Assembly (NCBI GenBank): GCA_965220955.1
Contig: CBDCRK010000023.1
Location: 62,001-126,000, forward strand
Source: CBDCRK01 sp965220955
Lineage (GTDB): Bacteria; Desulfobacterota; Binatia; Bin18; CBDCRK01
DNA length: 64,000 nt
Reading direction: 5' to 3'
Shown: positions 26,118 to 35,330 of the stretch, piece after piece
How the letters are laid out: each line of letters begins with the position of its first letter
Numbering within the stretch: the stretch's first letter is position 1
Translations under genes and position numbers: made by a program
Notes under the pieces: model-generated
Seen by the model: only the letters and a program-made list of their open reading frames with translations
Database searches by the model: none
What the model was told of the DNA's origin: nothing

Positions 26118-27359
26118 ATGTCTTTTCAACTTCGGCATACTATTAGTGGCGAGGAAATTACTGTTGTGGCAATCGGCCTGTTTGTTGCTCCCAACAAGAT
26201 GCTACTCGAACTCATGCGTCTAGGTGTACAGGTGATCTTCATTGAGCCCATTATCGGCCTCCACGGAGGCCGTGGGCAGCCCGACCGGAACCGTGGCCCG
26301 CTTAGTAAGGAGGGTGTTAGCATTCCCTGGCAAGTACTCCATCGAGGGATGAAAGCTATTGCCGTGGATTTCCACCAGGATGAGGGCAAACAGTTAGTTC
26401 TCGATCTGATCAAAAAAAACGGTTTGCTTGTTAGCAATTGGCCCACGCGCCTGGCTCCCTGGCTTTTACACAGTCATTTAGTGGAATACTGTGGCCCACA
26501 AGTGATTAAGATTCAGTTTGACGGTGGGTATGACGGCCGTGTGGCTAATGACTACTCGATGCAAGGGGCAACCGGCTTGGCCTATGCCACCGGGGAGTCT
26601 GGTGGGAGACCGTTAACCGTTCCCGCGGCCTTTTTTGACATGATCACAGGGCTGCACGGAGTAAACGCCTTCCATATCGCCCTAAGCCATTTGGCAAAAA
26701 CCGGCGAGGGAGGCTGCTACACGATCTCGCTGGAACAGGTGGCCTTCCAAACCCTAGCTGAGGTGGCCTGGTATCCACACGCTGAGGTGACGGGCGAAAA
26801 GCGTGAACCCATCGGGGATAATCTATTGGACTCTGTCCATGGTCACTATCGCACCCAGGATGGAAAATTTGTTACTCTAAACCTTTTGGGTGAAGGGACG
26901 GTGCGCAGGCTACGCGAGGCAACAGAAATGCATGACCTTGCCTACAACGCGCAAGGGCGTGAGATTCGTGGTGACCATGCCCGCTACCGAGTGGTCGGGG
27001 AGATTAAACAGCAGATTACCAATTGGATTGCCGCCCGCTCGCAAGAAGAAGTGCTGAGCATTCTGCAAGGGGCCGGGCTAATAATAGAGCCCTGTCGGGA
27101 TAGCCTTGAGGCGCAGAAATATGCCCAGACCCTGCCGTGTTTTCACCCGGCCGATGATGCTAGCCTGGGACCGATCCATATGCCTGGGCCGGTCATTGAC
27201 ACGCCTTGTATAGAGCAGATTGTGCTCCCCAGCGCTCCACGTCCTGGTGAGCATACCTATGAAGTTCTCCAAGAGATGCTGGGGATAAGCCCCGAAGAAA
27301 TTGCCGAGCTGGAAAGACGGGAGATCATTGCCGGTTTGCCTACAGATGAAAAATTGTAG
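26118..27359 (+). CDS. Divergent class III CoA transferase-like protein
   Basis: 413 residues. The end of the fold is clear: HTYEVLQEMLGISPEEIAEL is the usual CoA-transferase C-terminus, and ANDYSMQGATGLAYATGESG with GRPLTVPAAFFDMITGLHGV matches the catalytic region, with Asp of NDY at the nucleophile position. The N-terminus is unusual: the normal LADLGAxVIKVExPxGD is replaced by LMRLGVQVIFIEPIIGLHGG. It may act as a CoA transferase, racemase or mesaconyl-CoA-type mutase. A luciferase-like gene follows after a terminator-like hairpin. Confidence 0.85.
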   Translation: MSFQLRHTISGEEITVVAIGLFVAPNKMLLELMRLGVQVIFIEPIIGLHGGRGQPDRNRGPLSKEGVSIPWQVLHRGMKAIAVDFHQDEGKQLVLDLIKKNGLLVSNWPTRLAPWLLHSHLVEYCGPQVIKIQFDGGYDGRVANDYSMQGATGLAYATGESGGRPLTVPAAFFDMITGLHGVNAFHIALSHLAKTGEGGCYTISLEQVAFQTLAEVAWYPHAEVTGEKREPIGDNLLDSVHGHYRTQDGKFVTLNLLGEGTVRRLREATEMHDLAYNAQGREIRGDHARYRVVGEIKQQITNWIAARSQEEVLSILQGAGLIIEPCRDSLEAQKYAQTLPCFHPADDASLGPIHMPGPVIDTPCIEQIVLPSAPRPGEHTYEVLQEMLGISPEEIAELERREIIAGLPTDEKL

Positions 27360-27394
27360 CCTGGACGCAGCGAAGCGCAATCCAGGCATTTTTT
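27360..27394 (+). terminator. Terminator-like hairpin after the CoA transferase-like gene
   Basis: GCCTGGA (27360-27366) pairs with TCCAGGC (27381-27387), with an inner CGCAGCGAAGCGC that can extend the fold, followed by ATTTTTT. It starts right after the stop codon. The next gene begins 21 nt later in the same direction, so termination may be partial. Confidence 0.7.
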
Positions 27395-27414
27395 CCGTTG
27401 AAAAGGAGGTAGCC

Positions 27415-28269
27415 ATGAAAATCGGAGTTTTTATATTTGCTACGAATCACTCGCCTGATCCGGCCGCTTTAGCCAAGAGGGCTGAAGAGCTGGGATTTGA
27501 CTCTTTCTGGGTTCCTGAGCATGCTATTATCCCGGTCAAGGCCACTACACGTTTCCCAGCCTCCGCAGATGGCGTCATTCCTGATGCCTATGGCCGTATT
27601 GTTGATCCTTTTGTGGCCTTGGCACGGGCCTCTGCGGTCACTAAAACCATAAAGCTGGGAACCGGGATTTGTCTGGTCCCGGAGCGCAACCCGCTACTTT
27701 TGGCTAAAGAGATTGCTACCCTTGACCATTACTCTGGCGGGCGGTTCATCTTTGGCATTGGCGCCGGCTGGCTAAAGGAGGAGACCGAGATTATGGGGGG
27801 TAACTTTGCCCACCGTTGGACTCAGACTCGTGATGCCATTCTGGCCATGAAAGAATTGTGGACCAAGGAGGAAGCCGAGTATCATGGGCAGTACTACGAT
27901 TTTCCTGCGGTAAAGTCCTTTCCCAAGCCCGCGCAGAAACCCCATCCTCCGATTTTTCTGGGGGGGACGGCCAAGAATGTGTTTAAGAGAGTAGTCGAAT
28001 GGGGTGACGGATGGATGCCCTCGCGTGCGTCCGTGGAGGAAATAAGGCAGGGACGGGAGACGCTAAATGAGCTGACAGAGAAAGCAGGTCGGGACCCCCA
28101 GTCCATAGAAGTTATGGCATTTGGGCGGCCTGGCCAGTTTAGAGATCGTGCAGAGGTCAAAGACCTGGAAAAGGCCGGCGTTAGTCGTATGACTATCTGG
28201 CTCACACAAACTGAAGGAAGTGGAACTATAGCCGAAATAGAAGAACTTGCTGGTAAGGTTCTGGCCTGA
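27415..28269 (+). CDS. LLM class F420-dependent oxidoreductase (TIGR03619-like)
   Basis: A 284-residue luciferase-like enzyme: KIGVFIFATNHSPDPAALAK, LGFDSFWVPEHAIIPV, TIKLGTGICLVPERNPLLLA and YSGGRFIFGIGAGWLKEE. The acidic-to-His pattern EHA with ERNP is typical of the Rv2161c-like F420 group. ATG 27415 follows AAAAGGAGGTAGCC; the in-frame upstream part lies over the previous gene and the hairpin. Its role is probably oxidation or reduction of an organic substrate with F420; the substrate is unknown. Confidence 0.92.
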   Translation: MKIGVFIFATNHSPDPAALAKRAEELGFDSFWVPEHAIIPVKATTRFPASADGVIPDAYGRIVDPFVALARASAVTKTIKLGTGICLVPERNPLLLAKEIATLDHYSGGRFIFGIGAGWLKEETEIMGGNFAHRWTQTRDAILAMKELWTKEEAEYHGQYYDFPAVKSFPKPAQKPHPPIFLGGTAKNVFKRVVEWGDGWMPSRASVEEIRQGRETLNELTEKAGRDPQSIEVMAFGRPGQFRDRAEVKDLEKAGVSRMTIWLTQTEGSGTIAEIEELAGKVLA

Positions 28270-28350
28270 TTTGACCGGCAGTAGCTGAGGGCTTGTTTCT
28301 GGAGTTATTTCTAGTATGAAGATGGCAAAAAAATGTGAGGAGAGATCCCT

Positions 28351-28624
28351 ATGGCTAGTGAGCAGCTTCAGACCGTAATACAGAATCTCAAGTCAATGGC
28401 AGGGAACGCGCCTCCGACTATTGAAGGTCTCCGTGCCTCATTTGAAGAAATGGCGTCGCAGACCCCGATTGCGAACGACATCAAGTGTGAACCAGTAGAT
28501 GCTGGTGGTGTACCTGCCGAGTGGGTTGTTGCCCCTGGAGCGGCGCAGTGATCGGGTCCTGCTCTACCCGCATGGTGGCGGCTACGTGCTTGGTGCGGTC
28601 AACACCTCAGGTAGGTGGGCATAG
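28351..28624 (+). pseudogene. N-terminal remnant of an HSL-type alpha/beta hydrolase
   Basis: The first frame (28351-28551) ends VDAGGVPAEWVVAPGAAQ, the usual lead-in to the oxyanion loop. A shifted frame from 28550 reads DRVLLYPHGGGYVLGAVNTS, the HGGG motif of hormone-sensitive-lipase-like esterases, and then stops at 28622-28624. The catalytic domain (about 200 residues with GDSAGG) is absent and the DUF1329 gene follows at once. It carries two defects, a frameshift near 28549 and a 3' deletion, so it is a true relic. Confidence 0.82.
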
Positions 28625-28663
28625 CCCATCATACCTGGGACTATCTTATTGAGGCTTATACCA

Positions 28664-29932
28664 GTGAAAAGAACGAAACAAAAAGCTAATAAAATCCCTT
28701 TCTTCCTTCTTTTTATCCTATGCTTTACACCCCTATGGGCTCAGGCAGAGGAAAATGGCGCACAGGAAAGAATCCTTTCGGTTTTTCATCCTTATCGTCA
28801 GGGTTCACCCCAGATAGAGGGCATCTCTCCGGGGATGAAAATCGATCAAAGCAATGTTCAGGTAGCCCAAGAGGTGCTTCCACCCGAGATTCTTAAGTAC
28901 CTGCAAGCTGGGGATTTTGCCATCACGGTGCAGGAGACTACGGACACGCCTCTGAGGGAAGCATATATTAAGGCCACTATGGAACGTTACGCCCAAGTGG
29001 AGCTAGGAGATGGGGAGCTAAAGAACTATGTGGCTGGGCTCCCCTTTCCCTTGGTTGATAGCCAAGATTCTCAAGCGGCGGAGAAAATAGCCTGGAACCT
29101 CCGTCACCGTGACTGGGGGGATACCTCGCAGTTCTGGCCTACCAGCGAGCTGCGCAGTAGTAGTGGTGTAGTGGAAAGAACTACAACCTTCTATGCGGTT
29201 TCCATGTATGGCATGCACCTACCCGAGCCTACTAATAATCATTCAGAGTGGGAGAAAGACGGCATTCTCAGAAAGATGTACATGCGTATGCTGGCCCCGG
29301 CTGACATGGAGGGCAGCCAAGTGCTGAGCCACGTCTACGATAAGGACTCTGTTGCTGATGACCTGTGGCTCTATGATCCCAAAAGCCGGCGTGTCCGCAA
29401 GGTGGTTTATAACCCCTACGAAGCTTCTGAGGGTGGGGAACTGCTGATGGAGGATAGGGGAGGGTTTGGCGGGTATATCCGCGACTATGAGTGGAAGTAT
29501 TTGGGAGAGAAGGTGGTCCTGGCCCCAGGCTCAATTAAGACAGCCGAACCCACGTTGGGCGGTAGAGGAAGGTGGTATCCACTGGATCCCTGGGAATTGC
29601 GCAAAGCCGTAGTTGTTGAGGCCAGACCCAAGAAATCCCATCCGGTCTACAGCCGCCGGGTGTTATATATTGATTTGCAGACTTATGTAGCCCTTTACTC
29701 CTTAACCTATGACCATGAAGGCAATCACAAGCGAACCTTCTTGTTAGTGCATTTACATCCGGAATTTAACCCGTGGAGTAGTGAGGTGAAGGTCCCGCGG
29801 ATTGCTGCTCAGCTATCCATTGACTACCAGAGGGAGCGGGCTTCGATCTTTCAGACCCATAAGGTTATCCACAATGAGCCCCTGGATGAGAAAATATTTA
29901 AGACTAGGACTCTCATGCGCTACGGGAAATGA
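28664..29932 (+). CDS. DUF1329 domain-containing secreted protein
   Basis: A 422-residue protein. GTG 28664 is preferred because GAGG lies nine bases ahead and it gives a clean signal peptide (KIPFFLLFILCFTPLWAQA). The mature part has the DUF1329 traits: YVAGLPFP near the start, DDLWLYDPKSRRVRK, GYIRDYEWKYLGEKVVLAP, and HPVYSRRVLYIDLQTYVALY. The fold is like LolA/LolB, so it is probably a periplasmic or outer-membrane lipid-related protein; in other bacteria it is often near RND pumps or lipid-degradation genes. Here the closest genes are the esterase relic and glycerol kinase. Confidence 0.85.
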   Translation: MKRTKQKANKIPFFLLFILCFTPLWAQAEENGAQERILSVFHPYRQGSPQIEGISPGMKIDQSNVQVAQEVLPPEILKYLQAGDFAITVQETTDTPLREAYIKATMERYAQVELGDGELKNYVAGLPFPLVDSQDSQAAEKIAWNLRHRDWGDTSQFWPTSELRSSSGVVERTTTFYAVSMYGMHLPEPTNNHSEWEKDGILRKMYMRMLAPADMEGSQVLSHVYDKDSVADDLWLYDPKSRRVRKVVYNPYEASEGGELLMEDRGGFGGYIRDYEWKYLGEKVVLAPGSIKTAEPTLGGRGRWYPLDPWELRKAVVVEARPKKSHPVYSRRVLYIDLQTYVALYSLTYDHEGNHKRTFLLVHLHPEFNPWSSEVKVPRIAAQLSIDYQRERASIFQTHKVIHNEPLDEKIFKTRTLMRYGK

Positions 29933-30007
29933 GTCTGGCCAGGCTTCCCGAACTTTACAGAATGGCTGATCTCAGGGGGCATTTGCTCTGAAAATCTGCG
30001 GTTTTCT

Positions 30008-30038
30008 GGTAGAGGCGGGTTTCAAACCCGCCTCTACC
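30008..30038. repeat. 31-bp near-perfect palindrome (GTAGAGGCGGGTTT family)
   Basis: GGTAGAGGCGGGTTT, one C, and the exact reverse complement of the first arm. A second copy lies at 58473-58498 with a shortened right arm. It sits in the gap before glycerol kinase and could act as a hairpin, but no T run follows. Confidence 0.85.
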
Positions 30039-30174
30039 CCAGTGTTGCTTAAAGTCCTGAAACTACAGAATAAAGTCCTCTTGCATCCTGCCAAGTTGTC
30101 AACTTTGAGTAAATCTGTTCTCCCACGCGGATCTTAGTTGGCAGTGAAATGCTGGATGCAGACAAATAAGCGGT

Positions 30175-31698
30175 ATGGGTGAGTATGTCTTAGCCATAGA
30201 CCAGGGGACAACCGGGACCACGGTGATGATCTTTGACCAGGCGGGAAACGTGGTGAGCCGGGCCTACCTAGAATTCCCCCAATACTACCCGCGGCCGGGC
30301 TGGGTGGAACACGATCCGGAGGAGATTTGGTCAGTAACGCAAAAAGCCATCCAGCAAGCCTGGGGTAAAAAACGCCTCCCCTGGTCCGCTCTGGCTGCTA
30401 TTGGCATTGCTACTCAGCGAGAGACTACGGTTATGTGGAATCGCAAGACCGGTCGCCCTATCCACCGAGCCATAGTCTGGCAGGACAGACGTACAGCCCC
30501 CTTGTGTGAGAGCTTAAAGGCGCAGGGTCTTCTTGACACCTTTCGTCACAAGACTGGCCTTGTTCTTGATCCGTACTTTTCTGCTAGCAAGATTGCTTGG
30601 CTACTAGCGCATGTGAAAGGAGCACGTCGCCAGGCAGAGAGGGGAGATCTATGTTTTGGCACCATTGATAGTTGGCTCTTGTGGAAGCTTAGCAATGGGG
30701 AAGTGCATGCTACGGATTACACCAATGCCTCCCGTACCCTCCTTTTTAACCTCCATACCCTTACCTGGGATGAAGAGCTTCTGTCCCTGTTAAACATTCC
30801 TCCTTTACTTCTCCCTCGTGTTTTTCCTTCTAGTGGCCCCATTGTCGAGACCCGTTTAGGAGTACTGGGTAGCGGCCGCTTTAGCAGGGTACGCATACCA
30901 GTGGCTGGCATTGCCGGGGATCAGCAGGCAGCCCTTTTTGGCCAGGCATGTTTTCAGCCGGGAATGGTAAAAAATACCTATGGAACCGGCTGCTTTGTCC
31001 TTATGCATACAGGCGAGCGTTCTGTCCTCTCTGAACAGGGTCTTCTCAGCACGCTGGCCTGCAGTGCAGAAAGTAGACCAGGCTGTGCGCTGGAGGGGTC
31101 TATATTTATTGCTGGAGCAACCCTTCAATGGCTCCGGGACGGTTTGGGCCTTATTACCGAAGCGGAGGAGTCAGAGCGTCTCGCTCGCGAGGTCAACTCC
31201 ACCCTAGGGGTATACCTTGTTCCTGCCTTTGTGGGCTTGGGATCTCCTTACTGGGATGCAGAGGCGCGAGGTGCCGTTGTAGGGCTCACCCGCGGGACAA
31301 CCAAAGCCCATCTTGTTCGGGCGGCTCTAGAAGCAATTGCCTATCAGACGCGCGATGTAGTAGAAGCTATGACCGCAGAGATCGGGCAGGACCTAACCGG
31401 CTTAAGAGTAGACGGAGGAGCCGCGGCCAACGATTTCCTTATGCAGTTCCAGGCTGACATATTGGGCGTTCCCGTAGATCGACCCCAGATTGTGGAGACA
31501 ACGGCTCTGGGGGCCGCCTTTCTTGCTGGTCTGGGCGTGGGCTTCTGGTCGTCCCTTAAGGAGCTAGGCCAAGTAAGGAAAACAGAGAAAGTTTTTCGGC
31601 CCAAGATGAAAAGCAGCGTGCGAGAGGAGCTTTACCAGGGATGGCAGGACGCCGTGGAAAGGATAAAAACAAAGAGGGTTCCCTGTGCTGCTGGATAA
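30175..31698 (+). CDS. glpK: Glycerol kinase
   Basis: A 507-residue FGGY kinase of normal length that phosphorylates glycerol to glycerol 3-phosphate. LAIDQGTTGTTVMIFDQAGN is the phosphate-1 motif, WQDRRTAP and FDTFRHKTGL-like segments are usual, FGTIDSWLLWKL and ATDYTNASRTLLFNL match the substrate region, and IAGDQQAALFGQ and KNTYGTGCFVL the adenosine site. LRVDGGAAANDFLMQFQADI is the second FGGY signature. No glpF or glpD is next to it, so it stands alone between a DUF1329 gene and a convergent aldo/keto reductase. Assignment to glycerol is firm but other polyols are not excluded. Confidence 0.93.
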   Translation: MGEYVLAIDQGTTGTTVMIFDQAGNVVSRAYLEFPQYYPRPGWVEHDPEEIWSVTQKAIQQAWGKKRLPWSALAAIGIATQRETTVMWNRKTGRPIHRAIVWQDRRTAPLCESLKAQGLLDTFRHKTGLVLDPYFSASKIAWLLAHVKGARRQAERGDLCFGTIDSWLLWKLSNGEVHATDYTNASRTLLFNLHTLTWDEELLSLLNIPPLLLPRVFPSSGPIVETRLGVLGSGRFSRVRIPVAGIAGDQQAALFGQACFQPGMVKNTYGTGCFVLMHTGERSVLSEQGLLSTLACSAESRPGCALEGSIFIAGATLQWLRDGLGLITEAEESERLAREVNSTLGVYLVPAFVGLGSPYWDAEARGAVVGLTRGTTKAHLVRAALEAIAYQTRDVVEAMTAEIGQDLTGLRVDGGAAANDFLMQFQADILGVPVDRPQIVETTALGAAFLAGLGVGFWSSLKELGQVRKTEKVFRPKMKSSVREELYQGWQDAVERIKTKRVPCAAG

Positions 31699-31715
31699 CT
31701 GATTGATCCCTGCTG

Positions 31716-32693
31716 CTAATGTTTTCCGAATACAGACTGCTGGAGTGCCGCGATTTTCTCCATAGTTACCGGCGGGAGCGGACCAGCCTCCGCCGCAGAT
31801 ACTGCTTCGGCCAACTCGGTTCGGTTCTTGGCACCGGTTACCACCGTGCTCACGCCTGGCAGGCTGAGAGCGTAGCGCATGGCCCCAAAGGCAAGGGAGA
31901 AGGGCTCTTCGGCAGTTAGAAAGCCAAGGTGTTGGTGGGCAAGGGTGAAATCCTTGGCTACGGGATGATCCGCGGGCAGCTCGCGATCAAGGGTTGCGGT
32001 GAGAGAACCGGCAGCAAAGGGGCGGATACCAAACACGCCGAGCCCTGCGGTCTGTGCCAGTCGCACCATTTCCTGATGATCTCGGTGGAGGGCATCCCCT
32101 GGTGCTCCCATTTCTCCCTCCGAGCACATGATATTCGTTACCAGCTGTACAGTCTGTAGCCTGCCGTCGGCGAATAATTCGCGGACCATGTCATGCCGGG
32201 CAATACCGGTAAATCCTAGAGCCCGCACCAGCCCTTCTTCCTTTAGCTTCTGCATGGTCTCCAGAATACCTCCTGCACCGATGACCTCCTGCAGGGTAAG
32301 CCGCCGAGGAGAGACGGGTTCCTGGGGTTCGACCTGGTTGTGAAGCTGGAAAAGATCGATCTGGCCGAGTCCCAGGCGTATGACGCTTCTCTCTAATGAA
32401 CGACGTACTACCCCGGGAAGATCTTTTCGTTCGTCAGGCATTACCATGACCTTGGTCGCAATAAGAGGCTTGGGATCAAGATCCGGCCAGGCTTGGCCCA
32501 CAATCTCTTCTGCTTTACCTGTACCATAGACCGGCGCTAGATCGATAATATTGATTCCGCTGGCCACGGCCTGCTTTACCGTCTCAACACACTCCTCCTC
32601 GGTCGTTGGCCCCCATACCATCCCGATTCCCCCACCGCCCAGGGTGATTTCTGATACCGTAAAGCCGGTTTTGCCGAGTGTCCTCTGGTTCAT
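31716..32693 (-). CDS. Aldo/keto reductase
   Basis: 325 residues from ATG 32693, which follows GGGGGAACCC; 13 further upstream codons have no family match. Catalytic residues are visible: Asp and Tyr in IIDLAPVYGTGKAEE, Lys in LIATKVMV, and His in DLFQLHNQV. GSLTATLDRELP and AMRYALSLPGVSTVVTGAKN give the NADPH-binding end. It belongs to the YajO/general stress 69-like group that reduces aldehydes. It is transcribed divergently from a luciferase-like gene starting at 32838. The substrate is unknown. Confidence 0.92.
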   Translation of the reverse strand: MNQRTLGKTGFTVSEITLGGGGIGMVWGPTTEEECVETVKQAVASGINIIDLAPVYGTGKAEEIVGQAWPDLDPKPLIATKVMVMPDERKDLPGVVRRSLERSVIRLGLGQIDLFQLHNQVEPQEPVSPRRLTLQEVIGAGGILETMQKLKEEGLVRALGFTGIARHDMVRELFADGRLQTVQLVTNIMCSEGEMGAPGDALHRDHQEMVRLAQTAGLGVFGIRPFAAGSLTATLDRELPADHPVAKDFTLAHQHLGFLTAEEPFSLAFGAMRYALSLPGVSTVVTGAKNRTELAEAVSAAEAGPLPPVTMEKIAALQQSVFGKH

Positions 32694-32837
32694 GGGTTCC
32701 CCCATTCTGCTTTTTTCTAGTGCATTGTACACCTAAGGGCGGGTAGGAACAATGAAAAAAGGGCTTGATTTTCTCGTTGACCACCAGAATAGCAGGAGTA
32801 CAATGTGGGCTGAGCCTAAGCAAAAAAAGGAGGGAAT

Positions 32838-33875
32838 ATGCGTTTCGGATTTTTTGATCAATTGCCATGTGCAGAAGAGCAGTCGGAGAGCCAGCGTTAC
32901 CATGACATCCTGGCTCAGATCGAGCTCGGGGACAAGGTAGGATTTGATACGGTCTGGCTTGGGGAATTGCACTTTGGTCGTAGCTCCTCGATCATGCCTT
33001 CCCCTCTCATGGTCTTGGCGGTGGCGGCGCAGCGTACCCAGCGTATCCGCCTGGGAACGGCTGTTACGCTCTTGCCCCTGCACAACCCGATGAAAATTGC
33101 CGAGGAGGCCGCCACCGCCGACATCCTCAGCGGTGGGCGCCTGGAGTTGGGGGTCGGGAGAGGAACCGCGCCAGTCCATTACACTGGGTATAATGTGCCA
33201 CAGGAAGAGAGCCGGGAACGATTTGCCGAAGCACTTGAGGTCATTATCCAAGCCTGGACAAGTGAGCGTCTTTCCTACCAGGGTAAGTATTTTCATGCCC
33301 AGGACCTGCCGGTTGTCCCTAAACCGGTACAAAAGCCGCACCCGCCTATTCGCTTGGCTGCCAACAGCCCTGATACCTTCACCATTGCCGGAGAACTTGG
33401 TACTCCCATTTTTGCTTCGCCGCTGATCAATCCACCGGACAAGCTGCGTGAGTACCTGGCGGTGCACCGAGATATCCTCAAGGCGGGAGCGAAGCAGGAT
33501 GTGGCCCTGATGTTTCCTGTCCATGTGTCAAGCAGCCGGGCGCAGGCACGTGAGGAGTGTGAGGCCAGCCTTATGCACTTTTTTCGCGCAGCCGGTGAAC
33601 GGCTAAAACCCTTGGGTGAGACTAGCATCAAGAGCTTTGAAGCCTTTCAACAGGTACTGGCCAGGCTGGAGCGAGTGACATACGAGGGCATTGATAGAAA
33701 CATGGGGGTGTTTGGTGACCCGGATCATTGCATAGAGAGGATTAAAGCCCTACAGCAGGAATTCCACATGGACGAATTCATTGGTTACTTCAATCAGGGT
33801 GGGCTGGTGGACCATGCCATAGTCAGACGATCAATGGAGCTGTTTGCCAAGGAAGTGATGCCGCATTGCCGGTAA
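32838..33875 (+). CDS. LLM class flavin-dependent oxidoreductase
   Basis: A 345-residue luciferase-like monooxygenase: MRFGFFDQLPCAEEQSESQR, GFDTVWLGELHFGRSSSIMP, RIRLGTAVTLLPLHNPMKIA and LSGGRLELGVGRGTAPVHYT. AAAAAAGGAGGGAAT precedes the ATG. The next gene, a CoA transferase, starts 10 nt after its stop behind AAGGAGGGATCT, so both are probably co-transcribed: an acid is activated to CoA and oxidised. That coupling is an inference; the substrate is unknown. Confidence 0.92.
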   Translation: MRFGFFDQLPCAEEQSESQRYHDILAQIELGDKVGFDTVWLGELHFGRSSSIMPSPLMVLAVAAQRTQRIRLGTAVTLLPLHNPMKIAEEAATADILSGGRLELGVGRGTAPVHYTGYNVPQEESRERFAEALEVIIQAWTSERLSYQGKYFHAQDLPVVPKPVQKPHPPIRLAANSPDTFTIAGELGTPIFASPLINPPDKLREYLAVHRDILKAGAKQDVALMFPVHVSSSRAQAREECEASLMHFFRAAGERLKPLGETSIKSFEAFQQVLARLERVTYEGIDRNMGVFGDPDHCIERIKALQQEFHMDEFIGYFNQGGLVDHAIVRRSMELFAKEVMPHCR

Positions 33876-33885
33876 GGAGGGATCT

Positions 33886-35097
33886 ATGGCTGGGGCGATA
33901 GAAGGGGTGAAAGTTGTTGAGTTAGCCATCTGGGCCGCCGCTCCCGGAGGTGGAGCCATTCTGGCAGATTGGGGAGCCGAGGTGGTCAAGGTCGAGGATC
34001 CAAACGGAGGAGACCCGTTTCGAGCCTTTTTGTCTCTGGGCGTCGGGGCGGCGATCACCTCAATCAACGGTGTCTTTGAAAGCGACAACCGCAACAAAAA
34101 AAGTATTGCCGTTGACATCCGTACTCAAGAGGGCCAGGAAATTGTTTATCGACTGGTAGAGCAAGCCGATGTTTTCCTGACAAATTTCCGGCCCGCTGCC
34201 ATAGAGCGTTATTGTATGGGCTACCCAATCATCAAGGCACGCAATCCTCGCATTGTCTATGTGGGTCTTACCGGCTATGGGCATACTGGCCCGGAGAAGG
34301 ACCGTGCTGCTTATGACTATGCGGGCTTTTGGGCTCGTTCCGGAATTATGGCATCCATGGGAGAACCGGGCACGCCTCCGCCCAGCCAGAGGCCGGGAAT
34401 GGGAGATCACACCACTTCCATCGCGGTTGTTGCTGCGACCTCGGCGGCCCTTTTTGCCCGCGAGCGAACCGGTGTGGGACAGGAGGTCCGCCTTTCTCTC
34501 TTTCGTACCGGCATGTGGGTAGACTCGATGGATATTCAGACTGCGCTTTTGACCCGTCAGGACATTACGCGCCTAAGCCGCAAATCTGTGGGCAATCCCC
34601 TGTTCAATGCCTACCGAACCAAGGATAACAAATGGCTCTACTTGGTCATGCTACAGAGTGATCGTCACTGGCCGGTCTTCTGCCAAGTCATTGGCAAGGA
34701 AGACCTTCCGCAAGATCCGCGTTTTGTGGACGCCGCCGCCCGGCGAGAAAACGGCAGCACCTTAGTGGCTATTATTGATGCAGTGCTGGAGAACAAGACA
34801 CGGGCCGAGTGGGCCCGAATCTTGGATGAGGCGGGCATCTTCTGGGGTCCGGTGCAAACTGTAGAGGATGTTATTCACGACCCCCAGGCGCGGGAGAATG
34901 GGGCCTTTGTGCCTTTGGATCATCCTTCCGGGGAGAGGATGGAATTGGTTGCCAGCCCCATTGATTTCAGCGAAACCCCCGCTAGTGTTCGCCATGCAGC
35001 CCCAGAGCTGGGCCAGCACACCGAAGAAGTCTTGCTGGCGGCAGGGTATGCATGGGAGGACCTGGCCGGGTTAAGAGAAAAAGGGATTATTACGTAA
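33886..35097 (+). CDS. Class III CoA transferase (CaiB/BaiF family)
   Basis: 403 residues: IEGVKVVELAIWAAAPGGGA, DWGAEVVKVEDPNGGDPFRA, IAVDIRTQEGQEIVYRLVEQ and the catalytic Asp in AAYDYAGFWARSGIMASMGE. The pair AWAA in place of VAGP at the first glycine loop and WARSGIM at the active site fit the group that uses aromatic or branched acids. It follows a luciferase-like gene by 10 nt. The length is normal and the C-terminal LGQHTEEVLLAAGY is standard. Confidence 0.92.
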   Translation: MAGAIEGVKVVELAIWAAAPGGGAILADWGAEVVKVEDPNGGDPFRAFLSLGVGAAITSINGVFESDNRNKKSIAVDIRTQEGQEIVYRLVEQADVFLTNFRPAAIERYCMGYPIIKARNPRIVYVGLTGYGHTGPEKDRAAYDYAGFWARSGIMASMGEPGTPPPSQRPGMGDHTTSIAVVAATSAALFARERTGVGQEVRLSLFRTGMWVDSMDIQTALLTRQDITRLSRKSVGNPLFNAYRTKDNKWLYLVMLQSDRHWPVFCQVIGKEDLPQDPRFVDAAARRENGSTLVAIIDAVLENKTRAEWARILDEAGIFWGPVQTVEDVIHDPQARENGAFVPLDHPSGERMELVASPIDFSETPASVRHAAPELGQHTEEVLLAAGYAWEDLAGLREKGIIT

Positions 35098-35215
35098 GCG
35101 TCAAGGTGCGTCCGAGTGCTGCCTGGCAGTAGAATGGGCACTGCTTAGCGGTTACCGCCGACCTATAGCTTTGCATCTTACTCTAGTGATAATCCACAAT
35201 CTTGACATTGTAGGA

Positions 35216-35260
35216 CCCTCACCCCAGCCCTCTCCCGCGGCTTTGCGAGAGAGGGAGGTG
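35216..35260. repeat. CCCCAGCCCTC-type dispersed repeat
   Basis: CCCTCACCCCAGCCCTCTCC followed by a short loop and AGAGAGGGAGGTGG. Related copies lie at 53800-53890, 59291-59331 and 61106-61130. The arms can form a hairpin. It sits in the gap between a convergent pair (CoA transferase and receiver-LpxC). Confidence 0.7.
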
Positions 35261-35330
35261 GTTGATGGCAAAGGCTTTTAATCTCCTCCAAGGCGCTCCT
35301 GGCCTTGGTTGGCTCCTTGCCCATCGGTTG

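Noticed and set aside
32733..33524. 263-codon minus-strand frame
   Set aside because: Antisense to a luciferase-like gene with an excellent ribosome site and motifs; no family match.
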